A stretch of DNA of 50,815 bases, taken from CAZVLQ01 sp964628185 (GTDB lineage Bacteria > Pseudomonadota > Zetaproteobacteria > Mariprofundales > Mariprofundaceae). Location: contig CAZVLQ010000016.1 in NCBI GenBank assembly GCA_964628185.1, positions 1-50,815 on the forward strand, given 5' to 3'. A program made the position numbers and the translations under genes. Of this stretch, positions 44,627 through 50,815 are shown one piece after another. How positions within the stretch are numbered: position 1 is the first letter of the stretch; every line of letters starts with the position of its first letter. The notes under the pieces are model-generated. The model saw nothing but the letters and a program-made list of their open reading frames with translations, had not been told where the DNA came from and did not search any database.

Positions 44627-45706
44627 TTAACGGCTTGCCTCATCAGTCCGCACTGAAAATATTTCGTCAAAATCATCGGCCACGGACTGGAATGCGGCAA
44701 GAATATCGGGGTCGAAATGCTGGGGCCTGGTGCGGCCATCTCCTTCGCTGATAATTTTTGTTGCCGTACGGTGATCGAATTTCTTCTTGTAGGGCCGCTC
44801 GCTGCGCAGGGCGTCATAAACGTCACAAATCTGCATAATGCGGGCTGACAGGGGAATAGCCTCGGCAAGGATACCCCGGGGATAGCCACCGCCATCCCAG
44901 CGCTCATGATGATTCAATGCAATTTCACGCCCCATAACCAGATAGGGCGAAGTTGCACCCTCCAGGATGTCCGAACCGATTGTGGTATGCGTTTTCATGA
45001 CCTCCCATTCTTCCGGCGTAAGCCCGCCCGCCTTGAGCAGGATGTGATCGGGTATGCCAATCTTGCCGATATCGTGCATTGGACTGGCATAGAATATCTG
45101 TTTACAGAATTCCCGATCCTTCCCCAGTATCTCGGAAAGCCGCCGGCAGTAATGGCTGATTCGCCTGACATGCGCACCCGTATCGTCGTCACGATATTCG
45201 GCGGCCCGCATCAGGGTGTAGATGGATTCAACGAAGGCGCTCCTCAGCTCTTTGGTGCGCTGCTCCACCTGCTCCTCGAGGAGCTCATTGTGCCGTTTCA
45301 GCAAATCTCCGTAATCTTTCAGGCGCAACAGGTTGCGCACCCGCATTGACAGCAGCGGGCCGTCAACAGGTTTGGTGATAAACTCCTCTACGCCGCATTT
45401 CAGTCCCCGCAGGCACGATTTACGATCTTCCAGCGCCGTCACCATGATGACCGGAATTGGGCGGGTGTCAGGATTTTCCTTCAGTTTTTCGGCCGTCTGA
45501 AAACCGTCCATCACCGGCATCATGATATCCAGCAGGATCAGATCCGGTTTTTCCAGGCCAACCATGTCCAGCGCCTCGACACCGTTGACGGCCTGTCGTG
45601 TCTGGTAACCTTGCGCATGCAGAAGTGATTGTATCAGGCTGCGGTTATTTTTCTCATCATCAACGATAAGGATATCCCTTTTACCGGCGGCTTCATGCAT
45701 GTTCAT
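44627..45706 (-). CDS. Response regulator with HD-GYP cyclic di-GMP phosphodiesterase domain
   Basis: The 359-residue protein has a receiver domain (ILIVDDEKNNRSL, phospho-acceptor Asp in LILLDIMMPVMDGF near 60, later Lys in EEFITKPVDGP), then a coiled linker and an HD-GYP domain with HDIGKIGIPDHILLK and NHHERWDGGGYPRG. HD-GYP domains degrade cyclic di-GMP to GMP; all core metal ligands seem present. It overlaps the upstream receiver gene by 14 bases and precedes the kinase. Confidence 0.93.
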   Translation of the reverse strand: MNMHEAAGKRDILIVDDEKNNRSLIQSLLHAQGYQTRQAVNGVEALDMVGLEKPDLILLDIMMPVMDGFQTAEKLKENPDTRPIPVIMVTALEDRKSCLRGLKCGVEEFITKPVDGPLLSMRVRNLLRLKDYGDLLKRHNELLEEQVEQRTKELRSAFVESIYTLMRAAEYRDDDTGAHVRRISHYCRRLSEILGKDREFCKQIFYASPMHDIGKIGIPDHILLKAGGLTPEEWEVMKTHTTIGSDILEGATSPYLVMGREIALNHHERWDGGGYPRGILAEAIPLSARIMQICDVYDALRSERPYKKKFDHRTATKIISEGDGRTRPQHFDPDILAAFQSVADDFDEIFSVRTDEASR

Positions 45707-46085
45707 TGCCCCTGTGCTCCGCCCCCAGAAAAAGAGCGATCTTGTTCAGAAATTCCCTGTAGTGAACCGGCTTGGCGATATAACCGTCGCATCCGCCGGC
45801 AAGGATCTTATCCTTATCACCTTTCATGGCAAGGGCGGTCAGCGCAATCACCGGAATATCCTGCGTGGCGGCATCCTGCTTCAGCATGCCTGCCGCGGTC
45901 AGGCCGTCCATGCCGGGCAACTGGATATCCATCAGGATAAGATCGGGATGTTTCATGCGAGCCATCTCAATACCCGTATCAGCATCCATGGCCTCAAGCA
46001 CTTCATATTGCTGTTTCTTCAGCATGCTCGAGACCAGATCCATGTTTATCCGGCTATCCTCAACGACAAGGATCGTCTTGCACAT
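45693..46085 (-). CDS. Stand-alone receiver (CheY-like) response regulator
   Basis: The 130-residue single receiver domain has acidic residues in ILVVEDSRINMDLV, phospho-acceptor Asp in LILMDIQLPGMDGL near 54, Thr in IALTALAMKGD and Lys in GYIAKPVHYREFL. It most resembles receivers of hybrid-kinase or DivK-like relays. It is first in the leftward receiver/HD-GYP/kinase operon. ATG 46085 has AGGAGGA just upstream. Confidence 0.92.
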   Translation of the reverse strand: MCKTILVVEDSRINMDLVSSMLKKQQYEVLEAMDADTGIEMARMKHPDLILMDIQLPGMDGLTAAGMLKQDAATQDIPVIALTALAMKGDKDKILAGGCDGYIAKPVHYREFLNKIALFLGAEHRGNEHA

Positions 46086-46560
46086 GCATATTCCTCCTAT
46101 CCGGGATTTTCAGCCCCGTATTTCAGCCCCGTACATTCAACCTGCCCACACAGACGCGGGCCATACTGTAACAAACAATACTGAAGATACACAACATGCC
46201 TGGATGTGACGGGAATCACGCTGGTTCCCGGCCAAAACGGATTGCAGTCCTGATCGGGTAATCCAGGGGTCGGGGATCAGGAGTTAGGGGTCAGATTGCT
46301 GGTTCATTTATGTCTTCTGTTATCTGTCCCCTGTCTTCCGTCATCCGGAATATGTCCGCCTTCGTGCAATATGCGGGTTAAAGTGGTACATGGCATGGCC
46401 CGCTTGTCAGCGCCCGGCCACGGCGCGGAATTTACGTTGAAATTATTGCGGTGAGAAAAGGCGCCTGTTAGCTTCAAGCGGCAGAAGTGAAGCTTGCCAC
46501 TATAAAAACGTCTGAACGGACCCGCGTAACCATTGCGGTTACCAGCAAGGAAAATGCAGG
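46086..46560. other. Intergenic region between divergent c-di-GMP gene sets
   Basis: This 475-base gap holds no gene I can support. It contains a perfect 13-base tandem repeat (TTTCAGCCCCGTA, 46108-46133) upstream of the receiver gene, and a GGGGTC/GGGGATCAGG quasi-repeat near 46268-46294. Two hairpins precede the diguanylate cyclase: AGCTTCA/TGAAGCT (46470-46494) and GTAACC/GGTTAC (46526-46542). The conserved core of a GEMM cyclic di-GMP riboswitch is not seen. Confidence 0.6.
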
Positions 46561-47952
46561 ATGGTAAAGAACAGAGCCAAGGTTCTCGTCGTGGACGATG
46601 AGCCGATGAACGTCAAACTGCTGGCAGCCCACCTGAAACCTGCCGGTTACCAGTTGCTGACGGCGCACAACGGCACCGAGGCCATTGCAATCGCCCGCAA
46701 GTCCCTGCCCGATATTGTTCTGCTGGATATCATGATGCCGGACATCAATGGATACGAGGTTACACGGCAGCTGAAGGCGGATGAAAACACCCACTCGATT
46801 CCCATCGTACTGATCACGGCACTACGCGCGGTTGAAGACAAGGTGAAAGGCCTGGAGGCCGGCGCGGATGACTTTCTCAGCAAGCCGGTGGATGGAAACG
46901 AACTGCTGGCACGGGTACGTTCCCTGACCCGTATTAAAATGCTTGAAGATGAACTTGCGCTGCAAAAGCGCAGTATGCGGTACCTGACCCCTCCGCCGGC
47001 CTCTGAGCAGAAAAAGCTTGTGCTTGTGCTCGAGAGTGAGAGGGAAAACGCCGCCCGCTGGGAAAGCGTCCTTTCCGAAGCAGGCATGGTTGCCGTGAAT
47101 GCCGACAGTGGCAGACACGGTCTTGACCTCGTCGCCGTTATGGCGCCGGATATTATCGTACTGGATCTCGTGCAGCCGGACATGAATGGTTCGAACCTGC
47201 TCATGCAGCTGAAAACACAGGAAATTAGCAAGAATATCCCCGTGATCGCCATATCTACTCCCGGCAAAACCGCATACAAGGCCCAGAATCTTGAAAGTGG
47301 CGCGGATGACTGTCTGAGCAAGCCGGTGGATACACGGGAACTGATCGCTTGCATCACGGCCGCCTTGCGCAGGAGCAACCAGCAGCAATGGCTGCATTCC
47401 AAACTTCATGACATGTTCGTACGATCGGTAACCGACCCGCTCACCGGCCTTTTTAACCGGCAGTACCTGTATCGAAATCTGGAACAACGCCTCAATCACG
47501 CCCAGCGTTACAATCATCCACTGTCCCTGCTAATGCTGGATATTGATTTTTTCAAACAGGTCAATGACCGGCACGGCCATCTGGTGGGCGATGATGTGCT
47601 GAAGCAATTTTCCGATATCCTGAAAAAAAATATAAGAAATGTGGATATTGCAGCCCGCTACGGGGGTGAGGAATTTGTCGTGGTGATCCCCGAGACCACG
47701 CATGAAGGTGCGTTGATCCTGGCGGAGAAATTGCGAAAAAATGTGGAAGCCCACGTATTTCCCTATATCGAGGGCAACGGCATCACTATCAGTATCGGCG
47801 TGACGGAATGCTGTCCCGGGGACCGGAAACCGGATGATCTCATCAAACGGGCGGACGATGCCCTGTATCTGGCAAAACGCTCGGGCAGAAATCGAATCTG
47901 CATGCAAATGGCTGAAGAAACACCCCAATCCCGGACCGGCACGAAACAGTGA
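46561..47952 (+). CDS. PleD-like response regulator diguanylate cyclase (REC-REC-GGDEF)
   Basis: The 463-residue protein has a first receiver (VLVVDDEPMNVKLL, phospho-Asp in IVLLDIMMPDINGYE near 53), a second receiver (about 155-275, Asp in IIVLDLVQPDMNG) and a C-terminal GGDEF domain (about 295-450) with AARYGGEEFVVVIPE as the active site, which makes cyclic di-GMP from two GTP. The domain order matches PleD. An RxxD inhibition site five residues before GGEEF is not evident. Expression diverges from the HD-GYP operon. Alternate upstream starts are less likely; AAGGA lies nine bases before ATG 46561. Confidence 0.94.
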   Translation: MVKNRAKVLVVDDEPMNVKLLAAHLKPAGYQLLTAHNGTEAIAIARKSLPDIVLLDIMMPDINGYEVTRQLKADENTHSIPIVLITALRAVEDKVKGLEAGADDFLSKPVDGNELLARVRSLTRIKMLEDELALQKRSMRYLTPPPASEQKKLVLVLESERENAARWESVLSEAGMVAVNADSGRHGLDLVAVMAPDIIVLDLVQPDMNGSNLLMQLKTQEISKNIPVIAISTPGKTAYKAQNLESGADDCLSKPVDTRELIACITAALRRSNQQQWLHSKLHDMFVRSVTDPLTGLFNRQYLYRNLEQRLNHAQRYNHPLSLLMLDIDFFKQVNDRHGHLVGDDVLKQFSDILKKNIRNVDIAARYGGEEFVVVIPETTHEGALILAEKLRKNVEAHVFPYIEGNGITISIGVTECCPGDRKPDDLIKRADDALYLAKRSGRNRICMQMAEETPQSRTGTKQ

Positions 47953-48107
47953 TCGTTCGCCACTCGTCAGATCCTGCCTCACGGAAAGCTGCCGGACTCG
48001 TGGACTGCGGTCGCGCCAAATCCGGCGTGAGGTGCGCCTTTGCCCTTTTTTGATCTTGCCCTGCCGGTATGGACTGGCATTATCCCAGCCACGGAAATCG
48101 GTCCCGG

Positions 48108-48195
48108 GCCGGGATGGCGGAACTGGCAGACGCAAGGGACTTAAAATCCCTCGAAGCATGGCTTCATACGGGTTCGACTCCCGTTCCCGGCACCA
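48108..48195 (+). tRNA. tRNA-Leu (TAA)
   Basis: An 88-base class II tRNA with a long variable arm and encoded CCA: acceptor GCCGGGA/TCCCGGC, anticodon loop CTTAAAA (TAA) on GGGA/TCCC, variable arm GAAGCATGGCTTC, and T-arm CGGGTTCGACTCCCG. It ends only about 12 bases before the ribosome-binding site of the downstream leader ORF, so tRNA and regulator may share a transcript. Confidence 0.96.
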
Positions 48196-48219
48196 GTTAT
48201 CACCCTTGGGGAGGAAATT

Positions 48220-48246
48220 ATGCACGCTCCGAAAGATACGTTCTAA
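48220..48246 (+). CDS. Eight-codon leader ORF coupled to the Crp/FNR regulator
   Basis: ATG 48220 has the strongest Shine-Dalgarno nearby (GGGGAGGA). It encodes MHAPKDTF then TAA at 48244-48246, overlapping the regulator ATG at 48246 as TAATG. The regulator itself lacks a separate Shine-Dalgarno, so its translation probably depends on this mini-ORF. Confidence 0.45.
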   Translation: MHAPKDTF

Positions 48247-48932
48247 TGCATAGCATCATCAAGGGGATCCCGCTCTTCTCCGAGCTGGATGATGAAGAAA
48301 TCAGCGCCATTGCCAACCTGGTAACACCCAGACGATATGGAAAAAAGGTGATCGTCGTTCAGGAAGGAGATCCCGGCGATTCGATGGCTGTTATTCTCAG
48401 GGGATCGGTGAAAATTTCCACCTATGGCGTGGATGGCCGTGAAGTCGTGCTTTGTCTGCTGGGGGCGGGATCATTCTTCGGAGAAATGGCGCTCCTCGAC
48501 GCCGAGCCACGTTCGGCCACGGTTACGACCATGCAGGAAACCGAACTCGGATATATCCGGCGCAATGACTTCAAACCGCTGATGCTGCAAATGCCGCAGA
48601 TCACGATGAAGCTGCTGGCCGAAATCGTTGCCAGACTGCGCCGAACCAGTTCCGTCCTTGCCCATATCAGCACCATGGATGTAGCACAGCGGTTAAATGT
48701 GTTTATCAGCGATTATTGTGAAAAGTTCGGTACCCGTCGCTTGGATGACGGCGTTGAAATCTCGTTGCCTACCCATCAATTGATTGCAGATCAGCTTTCC
48801 ACCAGCCGTGAAACCATTTCCCGTGCCATCGGAAGCCTGAAAAAGGAAGGAATCATCATATCCTCCCATGAGCGTGGAAGAATGCGGGTGGATAAAGAAG
48901 CACTCGACGCGCTGATTGAATCCATCGGATGA
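48246..48932 (+). CDS. Crp/FNR-family transcription regulator
   Basis: The 228-residue protein has an N-terminal cNMP-binding domain (about 10-125; FGEMALLDAEPRSATVTTM keeps the Gly-Glu and Arg-Ser-Ala of cyclic-nucleotide-binding CAPs) and a C-terminal winged helix with LPTHQLIADQLSTSRETISRAIGSLKKEG as recognition helix. No N-terminal cysteine cluster is present, so it is not an FNR-type oxygen sensor. The ligand could be cAMP or, given the adjacent c-di-GMP genes, cyclic di-GMP (as in Clp), but this is inference. The frame extends upstream through tRNA-Leu, which rules out earlier starts. Confidence 0.92.
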   Translation: MHSIIKGIPLFSELDDEEISAIANLVTPRRYGKKVIVVQEGDPGDSMAVILRGSVKISTYGVDGREVVLCLLGAGSFFGEMALLDAEPRSATVTTMQETELGYIRRNDFKPLMLQMPQITMKLLAEIVARLRRTSSVLAHISTMDVAQRLNVFISDYCEKFGTRRLDDGVEISLPTHQLIADQLSTSRETISRAIGSLKKEGIIISSHERGRMRVDKEALDALIESIG

Positions 48933-48940
48933 AAATCGGC

Positions 48941-48968
48941 TTGACACATACCGGCCAGTCATTATAGT
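48941..48968 (+). promoter_or_regulatory. Sigma-70 promoter for tRNA-fMet
   Basis: TTGACA (48941-48946), 16-base spacer, TATAGT (48963-48968); the expected start near 48975 is just before the tRNA at 48982. The match is strong, with only one departure from consensus. Confidence 0.8.
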
Positions 48969-48981
48969 CCCGCTTCCCTGA

Positions 48982-49056
<75 letters not shown>

Positions 49057-49065
49057 AATAAAATC

Positions 49066-49098
49066 AAGGAGTTACGTGATATGCGTAGCTCCTTTTTT
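49066..49098 (+). terminator. Rho-independent terminator of tRNA-fMet
   Basis: An 11-pair stem (AAGGAGTTACG with CGTAGCTCCTT, one G-U) with a seven-base loop and T-run, ten bases past the tRNA. Confidence 0.85.
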
Positions 49099-49189
49099 AT
49101 GCCAAAAAAGCCTATTTGCTCCATTTTTGCTCCACTCCGCCCCACTTTTATGCTATGCTTTCCGTAACAATTCCGGTCGGAGGAATGCC

Positions 49190-50176
49190 ATGGCAAGCAT
49201 ACGCAAACGGGGTCCGTATCAGTGGGAAGTAAGAGTCAGACGCAAGGGCTACCCTGTCCAAAACAAAACATTTGAAAGCAAACCGGACGCGGAAGCATGG
49301 GCGGCGACCATGGAGTCGGAGATGGCCCGTGGCGTTTTCCGTTCCTATCACGAAGCGGAGCGAACGAGCCTGGAAACCCTGCTGCAAAGGTATGCACGGG
49401 AAATCACCCCCGCCAAGAAAGGCGCGGCACAGGAGCACAGCAAACTCAAGCTGATTGGCCGCCATCCCCTCGCCCGATATGCCGTCGCCATGATCGGCGG
49501 CAAGGAACTGGCCGAATACCGGGATACGCGATTGCAGAAGGTCGGCCCGAAAACCGTCCGTGATGATCTTATTCTGCTGGGCCATGTGTTCAGGGTCGCC
49601 ATGCAGGATTGGGGCATCGTATTGCCGCACGGCAACCCCATTGACACCGTGCGCAAACCAAAGGTTGGCAACAACAGGCGAGATCGCCGCCTTCAGGGCG
49701 ACGAGGAAGTGCGGCTGTTTTCGGCCTGTAGGGAATATGGCGAGCCGCTGCCGAGCATCGTGCGCCTAGCGATGGAAACTGGCATGCGGCGTGGGGAGAT
49801 CGCCAGCCTGCTCTGGCAGTATGTGCATCTGGACAGGCGCGTCATTCACATCCCCGAGACCAAGAACGGCGAACCTCGGGACGTGCCGCTCTCATCCGGT
49901 GCTGCCGCCGTCCTGAAAGCCCTGCCCCGCAATATTAACGGCCGCGTATTCGACATACGCGCCGACAGCATCACCCAGGCGTTCAACCGGGCCTGCAAAC
50001 GAGCCGGGATAGAAGGATTGCGCTTTCACGATCTGCGCCATGAGGCCACCAGCCGCCTCTTCGAGAAAGGCCTGAACCCGATGCAGGTCGCCGCCATCAC
50101 CGGCCATAAAACCTTGCAGATGCTCCAACGCTACACGCACCTGCGGGCGGAGGATTTAGCAAAAATGCTCGGTTAA
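49190..50176 (+). CDS. Tyrosine-type site-specific integrase
   Basis: The 328-residue protein from ATG 49190 (GGAGG nearby) has an N-terminal arm-binding-like part (IRKRGPYQWEVRVRRKGY), a SAM-like core-binding domain and the catalytic domain with Arg in ETGMRRGEI, His-x-x-Arg in FHDLRHEAT, His in ITGHKT and nucleophile Tyr in QRYTHLRAEDL. Such enzymes insert islands and phages at tRNA 3' ends. It lies directly behind tRNA-fMet, so it probably marks the left end of an island extending past the right edge. It is intact by eye. Confidence 0.95.
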   Translation: MASIRKRGPYQWEVRVRRKGYPVQNKTFESKPDAEAWAATMESEMARGVFRSYHEAERTSLETLLQRYAREITPAKKGAAQEHSKLKLIGRHPLARYAVAMIGGKELAEYRDTRLQKVGPKTVRDDLILLGHVFRVAMQDWGIVLPHGNPIDTVRKPKVGNNRRDRRLQGDEEVRLFSACREYGEPLPSIVRLAMETGMRRGEIASLLWQYVHLDRRVIHIPETKNGEPRDVPLSSGAAAVLKALPRNINGRVFDIRADSITQAFNRACKRAGIEGLRFHDLRHEATSRLFEKGLNPMQVAAITGHKTLQMLQRYTHLRAEDLAKMLG

Positions 50177-50180
50177 GCAG

Positions 50181-50405
50181 CTAACGGTGCGCTGTAGTGC
50201 AATCCGAACTCGACTTTGAAATCGGTGGCCCGGACTTTTGGCACCAGCCGGTTTTTATCCCGATCCAGAGCGACAAGGCATGCCATTTGGTGGTCAGGAA
50301 CTCGACAGGAGCCATGTTCCCAAGCGATGCATGAGGTCGCTCAGAGCTTTTTCAACCAGCCACCTTTCTGTTTCTCGCTGCCTGACCTCATCCAGTGAAG
50401 CAATC
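50181..50405 (-). pseudogene. IS3-family transposase (orfB) C-terminal remnant
   Basis: Minus-strand translation from 50342 to 50181 gives ERPHASLGNMAPVEFL, the well-known end of IS3 orfB integrases. In another frame just upstream (about 50405-50343) comes SLDEVRQRETERWLVE, which normally precedes it directly. A frameshift therefore breaks the gene, and the upstream part, including the DDE residues, is missing. It fills the 238-base gap between the integrase and hsdR genes. Confidence 0.7.
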
Positions 50406-50414
50406 AGACACATA

Positions 50415-50815
50415 TCAGGCAGCCTCGGAGAACACGCTTTTCCCTTCTCCCTGATAGCTCTCGTAGACATGCTCAAACACAGCCGAACATTTCTTCTCAT
50501 AATCCTTCTTGCCATAGCGTTTCGGTAAACCTTCGTCCAGCACATCTTCAATCGCCAGGCGAACCCTGGCACGTGAGGTGACTCTCTGCCGCCAACCGAT
50601 GACTAGCAGGTCACGTATTTTTTCCAACAATACATGCGCAACCTTCTTCACTTCATCCCGCTCTTCGGTTGTAAGTGTCGGTGCCGGTCGAGTCAGAATA
50701 TCAAAGATAGTAAGCTCTTCTTCGCTCAGATTCTCACGCACATGCCGGGTCTGCTCCTCCGTTAGAACTTTAGACAAGGCCAACAGATCCTTGAAGACTT
50801 CTTCAATATTCCGGC
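50415..50815 (-). CDS. hsdR: Type I restriction subunit HsdR, C-terminal end (partial, enters from right edge)
   Basis: The frame is open to the edge of the window and ends at 50415. The visible 133 residues are the C-terminal helical region of HsdR: NIEEVFKDLLALSKVLTEEQ, LSEEELTIFDILTRP, then a segment with DLLVIGWRQRVTSRARVRLAI, corresponding to the conserved C-terminal domain that contacts the methyltransferase. The helicase and nuclease domains would lie to the right. A TTG within the frame is not the true start. It reads leftward like the hsd operon at the other end, but is about 44.5 kb from hsdM. Confidence 0.88.
   Translation of the reverse strand, partial: RNIEEVFKDLLALSKVLTEEQTRHVRENLSEEELTIFDILTRPAPTLTTEERDEVKKVAHVLLEKIRDLLVIGWRQRVTSRARVRLAIEDVLDEGLPKRYGKKDYEKKCSAVFEHVYESYQGEGKSVFSEAA

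Noticed and set aside
46086..46560. GEMM-type c-di-GMP riboswitch before the diguanylate cyclase gene
   Set aside because: Hairpins are present but the conserved GEMM core and tetraloop pattern are not visible.

Overview
The window reads as the chromosome of a Gram-negative proteobacterium. The thpR-recA-recX-alaS order, an OmpA-type outer-membrane protein, a Crp-type regulator, an uvrA/uvrC/ilvD/nadA gene set and rather GC-rich core genes all fit. A Zetaproteobacterium or a deep gamma-like lineage would suit the neighbourhoods, but this is only an impression. A housekeeping core (about 6.1-49.0 kb) lies between two accessory regions, each next to a Met-tRNA gene and each carrying type I restriction-modification (RM) genes.

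Left accessory region (1-5.9 kb, minus strand): hsdM and hsdS, followed by a very large uncharacterised reading frame. It starts in an ATGA overlap with the hsdS stop, stays open for at least 1015 codons and runs off the left edge. This operon lies directly behind the 3' end of an elongator tRNA-Met and its terminator.

Core, 6.2-13.6 kb (plus strand): trpS, scpA, scpB and rluB overlap tightly. They are followed by an endonuclease III-like HhH-GPD gene, uvrC, trmL (whose 5' end is partly duplicated) and pgsA. The trmL-pgsA gap holds four DnaA-box-like sites and an AT-rich stretch.

Core, 13.6-31 kb (mostly minus strand): an iron-type alcohol dehydrogenase gene, ftsH, tilS and an unrecognised 716-codon gene; then alaS, recX, recA, thpR; a small cyclic-nucleotide-binding protein gene (plus strand); rlmE, uvrA, a one-TM protein gene (plus strand) and a PIN-PhoH gene. 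Next come tRNA-Gly and tRNA-Cys.

Core, 31.5-41.6 kb: ilvA, a MIP18/SufT-like gene, an NnrS-like membrane protein gene, then a small cassette (GIY-YIG nuclease plus a VapC/Phd-type toxin-antitoxin pair) bracketed by two copies of a hairpin repeat. ilvD, nadA, an OmpA-family gene, a LOG-family gene and a truncated EamA transporter remnant follow.

Signalling block, 42-48.9 kb: a leftward operon of receiver, receiver-HD-GYP and PAS/GAF histidine kinase, diverging from a REC-REC-GGDEF diguanylate cyclase. Modules for making and breaking cyclic di-GMP therefore sit back to back. tRNA-Leu and a Crp/FNR-type regulator preceded by an eight-codon leader ORF follow.

Right accessory region (49-50.8 kb): initiator tRNA-fMet with its own promoter and terminator, then a tyrosine integrase, a frameshifted IS3-family transposase remnant, and the C-terminal end of a type I restriction subunit HsdR entering from the right edge. 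This looks like the start of an integrated island using tRNA-fMet as attachment site.
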